This document shows, one piece after another, positions 36,917 to 46,682 of a stretch of 64,000 nucleotides of DNA. The notes under the pieces are model-generated. The model was not told the origin of the DNA. It saw only the letters and a list, made by a program, of their open reading frames with translations, and did not search any database. Position 1 is the stretch's first letter, and the number at the start of each line of letters is the position of its first letter. The position numbers and the translations under genes were made by a program. The stretch comes from an uncultured Bacteroidales bacterium (GTDB lineage: Bacteria; Bacteroidota; Bacteroidia; Bacteroidales; UBA932), in NCBI GenBank assembly GCA_944326355.1, contig CALVDO010000014.1, positions 1-64,000 of the forward strand, in the 5' to 3' direction.

Positions 36917-39900
36917 ATGAAACTTACAGACCACAGAAAGACAACGGGTCGGGCACGCATTCCGGCAATCGCCGTCTGCTGCCTGACAATATCATTCGCC
37001 TCGGCCGCCGCTCCTCGGGACACGGAGAGAGAATATGTCCCGAGATTCGCCCACATATCGACGGACCAGGGACTCTCAAACAGCACCGTACTCTCGATTG
37101 ACCAGGATTCTGACGGCAATCTGTGGTTCGCCACTTTTGACGGCGTCGACATGTACGACGGATATGAATTCATATCATTCCGAAACGACAGCTGTGACAC
37201 CGCAAGCATCGCGAGCAGCATAACGAGAACAGTCCATGTGGACGGCAAGGGCAGAGTGTGGGTCGGGACCTGGTCTGGACTGTCGCTATACGACCCCGAT
37301 CTCGAAGGATTCAGAAATTTCAGTGTGGGCCCGGGAAATGACGGAGCGGTGCGAAGCGTTATGGCGCTTTCAGAGTCAAGGCTGCTCGTGGGGACCGACG
37401 GAGGGCTGTACATATTCGACACCGCCACGTCAAGATTCACGAGGGACGGGCTTCCGGAAAGCCTGTTCAGCCTGAAGGCCAACGCCTTATGCAGAAACAG
37501 AGAAACAGTTTTCATCGGGACGGAGGGCTCTGGAATACACCTTTTCCGTCCGGAACAGGGGACGGAGGAGAAGATGACTCTCGGCGACGGAAGAGAGCAT
37601 GTGCAGACGATGCTCATTCAGAACGACACCGTGCTCTGGGCCGGTACGGAGGGCGAGGGGCTTTTCAGAGTGAGAATCAGCGACCGGTCCGTGAAGAACT
37701 ACAGGCACAGCAAGGACGACGGCGCCATCAGCTCAAACTATGTCCGTTCCCTCGAACTTGACTCCGAAGGACGGCTCTGGATAGGCACATTCAACAACCT
37801 CAACATCTATGACGAGGCGAGCGGGACCTTCTCGGTCCATGCCAGCGACCCGGCCGACCCGGAAAGCCTGTCGGAAAGATCGGTACGCAGCATATTCCGC
37901 GACTCGCAGGGAGGAATGTGGCTCGGCACCTATTTCGGAGGCCTCAACTATCATCATCCTCTGCGCAGCAGATTTATCACCATCAGGCAGAATCTTGCAC
38001 GCAACTCGCTCAACGACAACATAGTCAGCTGCATCGTAGAAGACACTGACGGCACACTGTGGATAGGGACGAACGACGGAGGAGTCAACCACTACGACCC
38101 GGACACCGGACACTTCTCTTATTACAGGCTCAAGGGAGAAGACCAGAAGGCAGAGCTCGAATCCGACGACATCAAGGCGATTCACATAAGCCCTGACGGC
38201 GAGACTGTCTACATCGGAGCTCACGCAAGCGGCCTGAACATCCTGCACAGGAGCACCGGACGGCTGGAACACTGCGGGGTGTCCGATGACGGATGTCCCC
38301 CACGCGACGTATATGCCATAACCTCATGGGACGACGACAGGCTTCTGATAGGCTCTCTTGAAGGACTGTACACTTTCGACACGAGAAAGAGGCTCTTCTC
38401 CAGAGTAGGCGAAGAAGCCGGAGGCACGCCGATTCCAAGACTACGGACACGGTGCTTTCTCAAAGACTCGAAAGGACGGCTCTGGATAGGAGGGGAAGAC
38501 GGGATGCAGGTGTTTCTGATGTCAGAAGCCGGCCTTGAGCAGGGAATGACCGAAAGGATGCGCAGTCTCTCCGGACTGACATTCGTACAGGACATCTTCG
38601 AAGGCAGAGACAGGACGATATGGATAGCCACGAGGGACGGACTTTACGGCTTCGACCCGGAAGAGCAGGACATACGCAGATACACTGCGGAGGACGGCCT
38701 GCCGAACAACACCGTCTGCGGCATAGAGGAAGACTCGGAAGGATGCCTGTGGATAAGCACAGACCGCGGACTGAGCAGATTCTGCCCGGGGCAAGGCACT
38801 TTCCGCAACTACAATGTCAACGACGGCCTCCAGAGCAACCAGTTCAATGTTTATTCACACTGCCGCACAAGTAGCGGGAGGATGTATTTCGGAGGAATCA
38901 ACGGCATCACCACCTTCATGCCGGAAGGACTGGAGGACAATCCATATTCACCGCAGCCTGTAATCTCAAGGCTGCTCGTGTTCAACCGCAGAGTGTCGCC
39001 CGGAGACGACACGGGGATTCTGGACAAAAGCATCTCGCGGACGGAAACACTGACACTCCCCCACTACTGCAACTCTTTCTCACTGGAATTTTCAGTGCCC
39101 AATTACATTTCGGGCCAGAACAACAGGTTCGCCTACAAGCTCGAGGGCTATGACAGAGAATGGTATGTCCTCTCAAACAAGAGGTCAGCCCAATATTCCA
39201 ATCTCCCCCACGGAAAATATGTGTTTCTCCTTAAGTCCGCCAACAACGACGGCATCTGGAATGAGACACCGCGCAGACTCGAGGTCAGCATACTTCCGGC
39301 ATGGTACGAGACCATATTGGCAAAGATTCTCATCACATTGGCAGTCATATGCCTCATCTCTTTCATCTTCCGCGTCTATGTAGACCGCAAGACGATGGAG
39401 ACCAAGCTCGAGATGGAGAGACGCGACAAGGAACATCAGGAGGAGATCAACCAGATGAAGATGCGCTTCTTCATCAATATATCGCACGAACTGAGGACTC
39501 CGCTCACACTGATAATCGCTCCTCTGCAGGAGATGGTGGCACGAAGTTCCGACGGATGGATGCGCAAGCAGCTGCAATATGTGGAGCGCAACGCGAAGAG
39601 GCTGCTCCATCTTGTCAATCAGCTAATGGACTACCGCAGGGCCGAGCTCGGAGTGTTCAGGCTGAGGGTATGCGCTCAGGACATAGGCCAGATTCTCAGG
39701 GAGAACTTCTCCTACTACGAGAAGCTTGCGGCGTCCAAGCATCTGAAATACACCCTCGAGGACGAGACAGGCGGGAAACGGCTGCTGATCGACGGGCAGT
39801 ATCTGGAGCTGATACTCAACAATCTGCTCTCCAACGCGTTCAAATACACAGACTCCGGCAGCATCTCGGTAAGGGCATTTGAAAAGGGGAAGGACTTTGT

Positions 39901-41020
39901 GCTCGAGGTGAAGGACACGGGCATTGGCATCCCCGTAGACAAGCAGGCAAGGATATTCGAGCGCTTCTATCAGGTCGAGAAGAAGCATATCGGCAGCGGA
40001 ATCGGACTTTCGCTTGTTCAGAGACTTGTGGAGCTGCACCACGGCCGCATCGAGATAGACAGCGAGGAGGGGCGGGGAAGCCGCTTCATCGTGTCGGTTC
40101 CGCAGGATCCCGAGTCCTATGACAAGAGCGAGTTCGGCACAGATGACGACATACCGGAAGTACACAGCACCAATTCGAAGGACATGTACATCCTCGACAC
40201 GGACACGGCTCATGATGAAGATGAGCCGGGAAAGGCGGAAGACGGAGAGGACGGCGCCGGGAAGAGCTGGACCGTGCTCATCGTGGAGGACGACGAGGAG
40301 ATACGCGACTACATAAAGGCCGGACTCGAGAGGTCGTTCAAGGTGCTCACGGCGAGCAACGGCAAAGAGGCGCTCGAAACCATGAAAGACAACGAGGTGG
40401 ATCTTGTCATCACCGACGTGATAATGCCTGTGATGAACGGGATAAGACTCTGCAGACAGATAAAGCAGAACATCAACACGAGCCATGTGCCGGTAATCAT
40501 CCTTTCGGCAAGGACGGATGTGCGGGAGCAGCTTGAGGCCTTCCATACGGGGGCGGACGACTACATCGGCAAGCCGTTCTCGATGGCGGTGCTCATGAAC
40601 AAGATACGCAACATGCAGAAGACACGTCTGAGGATGCTTGAGCACTACTCCAAGTCGACCGAGATTGAGCCGGAGAAGATCACTTTCAACATAGCCGACG
40701 AGGAACTGATCAAGCAGGCCATCAGTGTCGTGGAGTCCAATCTGGACAATACCGAGTTCACCATCAACCAGTTTGCATCGGCAATGAACATGAGCCGGTC
40801 AAATCTGCACATGAAGCTCAAGGCCATCACCGGTGAGTCGGCTCTGGAGTTTATGCGCAAGATAAGGTTCAAGGAGGCGTGCAGGATGCTCAAGGAGGGA
40901 AAATACTCCATCTCCGAGATCAGCTACAAGGTAGGATTCAGCACACCGTCCTATTTCGCGACGAGCTTCAAAAAGCACTTCGGCTGCCTTCCTTCCGAAT
41001 ATCAGAAGACCCAGAAATGA
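36917..41020 (+). CDS. Hybrid two-component system sensor/regulator (HTCS) of the PUL
   Basis: A single-chain PUL regulator of 1367 residues. In order: signal peptide (about 1-35); a periplasmic region of two seven-bladed propeller units made of repeated WIGT/LWFAT-type motifs (about 40-690); a Y_Y_Y domain (about 690-800, SANNDGIWNET); one membrane helix (about 800-822); a histidine kinase with phospho-acceptor His857 in NISHELRTPLTL and an HATPase with NLLSNAFKY, DTGIGIP and GSGIGLSLVQ; a receiver domain with Asp1167 in ITDVIMPVMNG; and an AraC-type DNA-binding domain at the end. HTCS proteins bind an imported oligosaccharide in the periplasm and switch on their PUL. In B. theta the matching regulator (BT4663) senses heparin/HS oligosaccharides. 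Confidence 0.95.
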   Translation: MKLTDHRKTTGRARIPAIAVCCLTISFASAAAPRDTEREYVPRFAHISTDQGLSNSTVLSIDQDSDGNLWFATFDGVDMYDGYEFISFRNDSCDTASIASSITRTVHVDGKGRVWVGTWSGLSLYDPDLEGFRNFSVGPGNDGAVRSVMALSESRLLVGTDGGLYIFDTATSRFTRDGLPESLFSLKANALCRNRETVFIGTEGSGIHLFRPEQGTEEKMTLGDGREHVQTMLIQNDTVLWAGTEGEGLFRVRISDRSVKNYRHSKDDGAISSNYVRSLELDSEGRLWIGTFNNLNIYDEASGTFSVHASDPADPESLSERSVRSIFRDSQGGMWLGTYFGGLNYHHPLRSRFITIRQNLARNSLNDNIVSCIVEDTDGTLWIGTNDGGVNHYDPDTGHFSYYRLKGEDQKAELESDDIKAIHISPDGETVYIGAHASGLNILHRSTGRLEHCGVSDDGCPPRDVYAITSWDDDRLLIGSLEGLYTFDTRKRLFSRVGEEAGGTPIPRLRTRCFLKDSKGRLWIGGEDGMQVFLMSEAGLEQGMTERMRSLSGLTFVQDIFEGRDRTIWIATRDGLYGFDPEEQDIRRYTAEDGLPNNTVCGIEEDSEGCLWISTDRGLSRFCPGQGTFRNYNVNDGLQSNQFNVYSHCRTSSGRMYFGGINGITTFMPEGLEDNPYSPQPVISRLLVFNRRVSPGDDTGILDKSISRTETLTLPHYCNSFSLEFSVPNYISGQNNRFAYKLEGYDREWYVLSNKRSAQYSNLPHGKYVFLLKSANNDGIWNETPRRLEVSILPAWYETILAKILITLAVICLISFIFRVYVDRKTMETKLEMERRDKEHQEEINQMKMRFFINISHELRTPLTLIIAPLQEMVARSSDGWMRKQLQYVERNAKRLLHLVNQLMDYRRAELGVFRLRVCAQDIGQILRENFSYYEKLAASKHLKYTLEDETGGKRLLIDGQYLELILNNLLSNAFKYTDSGSISVRAFEKGKDFVLEVKDTGIGIPVDKQARIFERFYQVEKKHIGSGIGLSLVQRLVELHHGRIEIDSEEGRGSRFIVSVPQDPESYDKSEFGTDDDIPEVHSTNSKDMYILDTDTAHDEDEPGKAEDGEDGAGKSWTVLIVEDDEEIRDYIKAGLERSFKVLTASNGKEALETMKDNEVDLVITDVIMPVMNGIRLCRQIKQNINTSHVPVIILSARTDVREQLEAFHTGADDYIGKPFSMAVLMNKIRNMQKTRLRMLEHYSKSTEIEPEKITFNIADEELIKQAISVVESNLDNTEFTINQFASAMNMSRSNLHMKLKAITGESALEFMRKIRFKEACRMLKEGKYSISEISYKVGFSTPSYFATSFKKHFGCLPSEYQKTQK

Positions 41021-41036
41021 CCGACACTGCCGGGCG

Positions 41037-41336
41037 TCACTCCCGCCCAGCCGATGGCAGATATGGCACGAAGCGAGGGGCGCGGCTCACCACGGACTTG
41101 ATCTCCTCCGCGACGGCGGGGTTGAGCGTGTTGAGCGGGCTGGGAATGCTGTCCAGAAGCATCCGGTCATCGGCAGCTGAGGCCTGATTCTCGGCAGACT
41201 CCTCAAACAGCGTCGCTGACGGCATATCGGTTGTCTGATTGCCTGGAGCTTCTCCTGCAGATGACATATCGGCCGCCATGTCTCTGTCAAGGCCTCCCGC
41301 GGAAGCGGCTGCAGAAAAGAAGACGGCAATCGACAA
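41037..41336 (-). pseudogene. Orphan C-terminal coding fragment
   Basis: A 99-codon open frame with coding-like codon use (high GC at third positions) but only a TTG start and no recognisable domain. It ends VSRAPRFVPYLPSAGRE. It lies in the same direction as the TIR-domain fragment about 100 bp upstream. I read it as the possible C-terminal remainder of that broken gene, with the middle deleted or frameshifted. A small independent protein cannot be excluded. Confidence 0.3.
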
Positions 41337-41433
41337 GGCGTGCTACGCATGTACTTTCTCTGATGAGGACTGCCTCTGCTCTTAGGCCTCATCTTTTGTA
41401 TCGGCGACATCGAGGGCATCAAGATCAGCGGGA

Positions 41434-41658
41434 TCAGCAGCATCGAGGGCACTCCGGGCTGTTTTCTGTCGACTTGGCACTATCAGCATATCCTCCATCC
41501 GAATCTGAAGCATCAGCTTTAAAAAGAAAAAAACAATCTTCCGGATCATACTTGGCGGAAACGTTCAGATCCCCCTCATCATAGCAATCAGAGAACAGAT
41601 GCTTGGCCGTCTCATAGCCGCCCTTTCGGCGATAGCTGATAAAAATATCGTACTTCAT
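41434..41658 (-). pseudogene. Truncated TIR-domain gene
   Basis: A 74-codon ORF whose first ~22 residues, MKYDIFISYRRKGGYETAKH, are the unmistakable first strand and helix of a bacterial TIR domain. The sequence then departs from the family, and the rest of the domain, including the catalytic Glu helix, is missing. After a short acidic stretch the frame ends. A +1 frame continues with SRQKTARSALDAADPADLDA up to another stop, suggesting frameshift decay. TIR proteins in Bacteroidales are often NAD-degrading or immune factors; this copy should be inactive. Confidence 0.6.
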
Positions 41659-41737
41659 GCCTCGGTCGGGTTAGTTTATCAGTGTTTATGTCTGACAAGA
41701 CAGTCATTAATTTCAACACGGACAAGACTGCATGAAG

Positions 41738-41792
41738 CAAAAGACGGAGCGGTAACGAGAGGCGCATCTGTAGAGCCCCGTTCCGCTCCGTC
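41738..41792 (-). terminator. Intrinsic terminator after susD
   Basis: On the minus strand GACGGAGCGG (41792-41783) pairs with CCGCTCCGTC (41752-41743): a perfect 10-bp stem with a ~30-nt loop, followed by TTTTGC. It ends the PL12-SGBP-susC-susD operon. Confidence 0.75.
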
Positions 41793-41822
41793 GTCGAAAT
41801 CATTTTATATCAGATAAGACCG

Positions 41823-43523
41823 CTACCAGCCCGGATTCTGTTCGTACCGGGTCATGAGGTCGATATCCCTCTGCGGGATAGGGAGAAGCTCATGCTTGTT
41901 CTTCTGGGTGTAGCTTGCGCAGATGTAGTAGCGTGCGCCGTTGTCACACCAGTTGGCCATGTCCTGCGCGGTAGCCCTGATCGTCTCATAATAGATGCCC
42001 CAGCGGATGAGGTCCTGACGGCGGTGTCCCTCGAACGCGAGCTCGTAAGATCTCTCGTCACGGACGGCCTGCTGGAAGTCCTCGTATGAGAGGCCTGTCG
42101 GCAGGTCAGCCACGGAGGAAGCCGTATTGACCGGCAGACCGAAGCCTCGGCGGCGCACCATGTTGACTGCCTCGTAAGCCTCTGCGGTAGGGGCCTTGTG
42201 CCACTCGTTCAGAGCCTCGGCATAGAGGAGAAGGACGTCGGCATATCTGAGGATGTACCAGTTGATGTTGGACTTGTCCTGATTGACAAGATAGTTGGCG
42301 TCCTCGACATATTTCTCAGTGTCCCACTTGGCCGGAGTGAGGGTGTTGGCGAAGCTGCTCTTGAGGTTGTTCTCGGCATCTTCCGCGAGCGCGTCCTCAA
42401 AAGGCCTGTCGTCGCGTCCCTGAGGGTCCTGACCGTCGGCCGTATATCTGTAGTCTGCGAAGGAGAGTCTGAAGCGCAGGTCCTGATCATGGTCTTTCCA
42501 TCCGGCGAGGAAAGAAGGTATCACTTTCCAGTTGCCGGCGTTTCGGATGCTGCGGATGCCGGAAGCGGTGACTCCGTTCCATTTTCCGATACATCCCACA
42601 GGGTCGTTGGCGGCCGTACCCGTGACTGTAGGTGCATAGAAGCTGACTTCTATGAGGCTTTCACCCGGCTCCCAGATGCCGTTGCAGGTATTGATCCAGA
42701 GCTGCTCGAACCCGTTTCCGTTAGTGCCCTCGTTGAGATGGTGCATACCCGACTCCACGAGAGTCTTGGCAGTCTTCGCCGCCTGCTCCCACTTGGTCTC
42801 ATCGTGTACCGGATAGCCGGCCCAGGTGGCATACACCTTGGTCAGAAGGCCGAGAGCAGCGCCTTTGGAAAAGCGGAAACTGTTGTCGGAGCGGATGTTG
42901 TCAGCCGTCGCATACGGCAGCACGTCGATGGCATAGAGAAGATCCTGCTCGATGAATTCGAACACTTCCACAGGATCGTTCTGAGTGTACTCCGAAAATG
43001 CCATATATGACTGGGCGGGGTCGGTGATGAGGCTCACGTGACCGTACCAGCGCAGAAGTTCGAAATAGTAGAGGGCACGCAGAGCCCTTGCCTCGGCCAT
43101 GAACACGGCGGCGTCATCCCTGTCGTCCTCATCGAAAGAGTCGGCCTTTACGGAAAGCTGCCAGATGAAGTCATTGGCCTCATAGATGGCATTGTAGAGA
43201 GCCGCCCATGTGGTCTCCACCTCGCTCTGGACGGCAGTGTAGGCGTTGGCCGGCACGATGCGGTAGTTGTCAGTCGTGGTACCTTCGCATCTTGCGATGT
43301 CGGACGGGATTGTGAACAGGAGGGAAAGATGGTAGGCATACATGCCCTCCTCCACCATGTTGCGGTAGACGCCGAGAAGCACGTTCTCCGCTTCTGCGCT
43401 GTTGTTCATGTACTTGTCCTTCTCGATCTCAGTGTAGCTCGTCTCATCGAGCGAACATGAGGCGGCAAGGACGGTGCAGATGAATGCAGCTATATAATGT
43501 CTGATTCTTTTCATTGTTTTCAT
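41823..43523 (-). CDS. susD: SusD-like outer-membrane glycan-binding lipoprotein
   Basis: Lid of the SusCD importer. The 566-residue protein has a lipoprotein signal ending in AASCSLDETSY. The residues after Cys (SLDE) fit the surface-export signal of Bacteroidetes lipoproteins. The TPR-rich SusD fold is seen in ARALRALYYFELLRWYG, the central WE.PGESLIEVSF segment and the C-terminal RDIDLMTRYEQNPGW. I start at the ATG at 43523, because the longer ORF begins with TTG. It follows susC after 3 bp and is the last gene before the terminator. It corresponds in position to BT4659 of the B. theta heparan-sulfate PUL. Confidence 0.95.
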   Translation of the reverse strand: MKTMKRIRHYIAAFICTVLAASCSLDETSYTEIEKDKYMNNSAEAENVLLGVYRNMVEEGMYAYHLSLLFTIPSDIARCEGTTTDNYRIVPANAYTAVQSEVETTWAALYNAIYEANDFIWQLSVKADSFDEDDRDDAAVFMAEARALRALYYFELLRWYGHVSLITDPAQSYMAFSEYTQNDPVEVFEFIEQDLLYAIDVLPYATADNIRSDNSFRFSKGAALGLLTKVYATWAGYPVHDETKWEQAAKTAKTLVESGMHHLNEGTNGNGFEQLWINTCNGIWEPGESLIEVSFYAPTVTGTAANDPVGCIGKWNGVTASGIRSIRNAGNWKVIPSFLAGWKDHDQDLRFRLSFADYRYTADGQDPQGRDDRPFEDALAEDAENNLKSSFANTLTPAKWDTEKYVEDANYLVNQDKSNINWYILRYADVLLLYAEALNEWHKAPTAEAYEAVNMVRRRGFGLPVNTASSVADLPTGLSYEDFQQAVRDERSYELAFEGHRRQDLIRWGIYYETIRATAQDMANWCDNGARYYICASYTQKNKHELLPIPQRDIDLMTRYEQNPGW

Positions 43524-43526
43524 CAA

Positions 43527-46500
43527 TTAAAACTGTAATTCAAGACCGACCAGATAAGTGCGGCTCTTAGGATATGCGCCCCAGTCGAAGCTCGGCATCA
43601 GCGGGCTTGTCCTCATGTTGACCTCAGGGTCATATCCGCTGTACCTGGTGAGGCAAAAGAGGTTCTGCGCCGATGCGTAGATGCGGAGCCTGCTCACATA
43701 TATCTTCCTCGTCCACTTCTCAGGGAAGGTGTAGCCGAGGGTCACGTTCTTGAGGCGGAGGAATGAGCCGTCCTCGATGAAGCGTGAATACACATGGCCT
43801 CTGATGTAGCCTGTAGCGGAAGGCACGCTGTTGGATGCGTTGGTCGAAGTCCATCTGTCGGCCACTTCAGCCATCTGGTTGGAACGCTCGTCCTGAGACT
43901 GCGTCGCGAAGAGGCGTGTTGCGTTGTAGACCTCGTTGCCGTAGTTGAACTGGAACATGAAGCTGAAGTCCACATTGTAGATGTTGAAGGTGTTGGTGAT
44001 ACCTCCGTACCAGTCAGGATAGCCGTTTCCGATCACGGTACGGTCGTCTGTGGAGATGATGCCGTCTCCTGTCACATCCTTGTACTTCACCATTCCCGGG
44101 CGCACCTCCTCTCCGGCAAGGTCGCTGATGTCAGGGATGCCCGGCTTGAGGGTCATGCTCCCGTCCGGTCCCACATTGAAGTCCGAAGTCTGGTAGACCC
44201 CGTCAAACACATAGCCGTACATGTCTCCGAGTGAGCCGCCGACCGTAGCGATGTAGTCGTAGCTCGTGAAGTTGGAGTTGAACGACGTCTGCGAGAGCAT
44301 CGACTGGGTGTCAGCCTGGAGGGATACGAGAGTGTTCTTTATGAACGAGATGTTGAAGTCGGTGGACCAGAAGAAGTTTCTGTTCTGGAAGTTGACCGAG
44401 TTGATGTTGATCTCGAGACCCTTGTTCCTGATCTTGCCGGTGTTCTGCCACTGCGACTCGAATCCGGTCACATACGGAAGGTTCTGCGCGAGAAGGAGGT
44501 CCTTGGTATCCTTGATGAAGCCGTCGACCGTGATGTTGAGACGGCTGTCGAAGAAGCCGAGGTCGAGACCGACATTGGTGGTCATGGAGGCCTCCCACTT
44601 CAGGTCGCTGTTGGCAAGCTGCTTAGGAGTCAGGACAGTATGAAGTGCGTTGCCCACTCCGTACTTGCTGATGGTGTAGAGATCCATCGACAGATAGTTG
44701 GTGATGCGGTCGTTGCCCACCATACCCCAGCCGGCACGCAGCTTGAGATTGGACAGCCAGTTCTTCGTGCTCTTCATGAAAGGCTCCTCAGAGATTGTCC
44801 ACGCTGCCGCAAATGACGGGAAGTATCCCCACTTGTGGTTCTGAGAGAACACTGTTGAGGCATCAGCACGGATGGTAGCCGTCAGATGGTAGCGGTTGGC
44901 CCAGTTGTAGATTCCCTGCGCGAAGAACGACATACGCATATTGTTGCTCTTCGAGGAAGCCACGCGGCTCGGCGATGCTCCCAGCTCGAGGTTGTCGACT
45001 CCGAGATCGTCGAACGGGAAGTCCTGAGACTGTCCCAGAATCCACTCGGACCCGCTGAAGGACACCTCGTGTCCGAGCATCGCGGTGATATTGTGTTTCT
45101 TGATCTTCTGTCTGTAGGTGAGGGTGTTGCTGTTGGTCCAGCGGAAGTTCTCCGTGTACTGTGACTGTCCGTATGGAGCTCCTGTCCTGTAGGCCTGGCT
45201 GGACTCCTCGCCGTAGAAGGTGTCGTTCCTGTCGTATGTCTTGTTGAAGACGGCAGTAGTCTTGAACGTGAGATACTTGGTGAGCCGGAACGTAAGACCC
45301 GCATTGGCCACCCACTGCTCGGCGTTGCGCCTCTGGGTCACAGCCTCCGACTGCTTGATAGGGTTGGCCGACGGGCTTCCGCCGTTGAGCTCGAGCTCGA
45401 GAGGGTCGAACGGATTGTTGAGGAGATCCTCGTCAGTCATGTCGACTCCGCCGGTAGGACGGGCGCGGAGGATGCTGGAGAGCACGTTGAGAGAGCCGGA
45501 GCTGCCCGAGGTGCCGATTCCGTCCTTCACGGTATTGGCGTAGTTGACGGAAAGGTCAAGAGTCAGCCAGTTAAAGAGCTTCTGGTTGAGCTTCACCCTT
45601 GCGGTGTTCTTCTGATATCCGCTGTTGATGAAGATACCGTTCTCATCGAAATGCGAGAATGAGACCGTGTACTTGGTGTCCTTGCTTCCGCCGCTGATGC
45701 TGACGTCATGGTTCTGAGACCATGTCGGGCGGAAAGCCTCCTCCTGCCAGTCTATGCCGTTATAGCCGTTGAGATAGTCGTCGATGGACTGGAATCTGTA
45801 TGGAACGCCATTGTCATCCACCCCTTCACGATAATATCTGTTGGCATATCTCTCTTCATTCAGCTCTACCTGAAGTGCGACGAACTCATAAGGAGAGAGG
45901 AGGTCCATGCGTCTGGAGATCTCCCTGTAGCTTGCAGAGCCGTTGTAGGTGATCTGAGGACGGCCCTCACGACCGGATTTCGTGGTCACGAGCACGACTC
46001 CGTTGGCCGCACGCGCACCATAGATGGCCGATGCAGACGCATCCTTGAGCACGTCGATGGAAAGGATGTCCTGATTGGAGATGAAATCGAGGTTGTCAAC
46101 TTCAAATCCGTCCACTATATAAAGAGGTGAAGAGTCGCCGTTGACGGAGCCCACGCCTCGGATCTTGATGTCGAAGCTCGAGCCCGGGGTACCGTCGGCC
46201 TGTGTGATCTGCACTCCGGCAATCTGGCCTCCGAGAGCCTCCATCACCGATCCGGTCTTGAAGTCCTCGAGCGATTTCGCGCCGACTGACGACACAGATC
46301 CGGTAAGGTCACTTCTCTTGACAGTGTTGTAGCCGACCACCACGACTTCGTCGAGGATGTTGTTGTCAGGCTCCATCTTCACGTTGATGACTGCCCTGCC
46401 GTTCACGTCCATGTCGAAGCTCTTATAACTTATATAGTTGAAAGTGAGGGTCGCATCCGGAGCCACCTCTATGCTGAAGTGTCCGTCGATGTCCGTGATG

Positions 46501-46682
46501 ACACCGTTGCCGGTTCCCTTCTCCTGGACGCCGGCGCCGATCATCGGGGTATCGGTCTCGTCAAGCACCGTTCCCGTGACTGTGATCTTGTCCTGCGCAA
46601 TCGCAGAGACTGCGCAGAGGACGAAGACCACGAGTGATATGGTTGTTCTGAAAAAGCTGTTCATAAGGGTCATGTTATTCAT
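43527..46682 (-). CDS. susC: SusC-like TonB-dependent outer-membrane transporter
   Basis: Energised outer-membrane importer for oligosaccharides. The 1051-residue protein has a signal peptide, an N-terminal carboxypeptidase-like domain (ITVTGTVLDETDTPMIGAGV), the SusC signature around FNYISYKSFD and VVVGYNTVKRSDLTGSVS, a plug domain (about 115-240) and a 22-strand barrel ending in ...YLVGLELQF. The last aromatic residue is the usual barrel-insertion signal. The ATG at 46682 overlaps the end of the SGBP gene by 8 bp; ATGs at 46673 and 46664 are also possible and give a cleaner signal peptide. It is paired with susD, in the order of BT4660-BT4659. Confidence 0.96.
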   Translation of the reverse strand: MNNMTLMNSFFRTTISLVVFVLCAVSAIAQDKITVTGTVLDETDTPMIGAGVQEKGTGNGVITDIDGHFSIEVAPDATLTFNYISYKSFDMDVNGRAVINVKMEPDNNILDEVVVVGYNTVKRSDLTGSVSSVGAKSLEDFKTGSVMEALGGQIAGVQITQADGTPGSSFDIKIRGVGSVNGDSSPLYIVDGFEVDNLDFISNQDILSIDVLKDASASAIYGARAANGVVLVTTKSGREGRPQITYNGSASYREISRRMDLLSPYEFVALQVELNEERYANRYYREGVDDNGVPYRFQSIDDYLNGYNGIDWQEEAFRPTWSQNHDVSISGGSKDTKYTVSFSHFDENGIFINSGYQKNTARVKLNQKLFNWLTLDLSVNYANTVKDGIGTSGSSGSLNVLSSILRARPTGGVDMTDEDLLNNPFDPLELELNGGSPSANPIKQSEAVTQRRNAEQWVANAGLTFRLTKYLTFKTTAVFNKTYDRNDTFYGEESSQAYRTGAPYGQSQYTENFRWTNSNTLTYRQKIKKHNITAMLGHEVSFSGSEWILGQSQDFPFDDLGVDNLELGASPSRVASSKSNNMRMSFFAQGIYNWANRYHLTATIRADASTVFSQNHKWGYFPSFAAAWTISEEPFMKSTKNWLSNLKLRAGWGMVGNDRITNYLSMDLYTISKYGVGNALHTVLTPKQLANSDLKWEASMTTNVGLDLGFFDSRLNITVDGFIKDTKDLLLAQNLPYVTGFESQWQNTGKIRNKGLEININSVNFQNRNFFWSTDFNISFIKNTLVSLQADTQSMLSQTSFNSNFTSYDYIATVGGSLGDMYGYVFDGVYQTSDFNVGPDGSMTLKPGIPDISDLAGEEVRPGMVKYKDVTGDGIISTDDRTVIGNGYPDWYGGITNTFNIYNVDFSFMFQFNYGNEVYNATRLFATQSQDERSNQMAEVADRWTSTNASNSVPSATGYIRGHVYSRFIEDGSFLRLKNVTLGYTFPEKWTRKIYVSRLRIYASAQNLFCLTRYSGYDPEVNMRTSPLMPSFDWGAYPKSRTYLVGLELQF

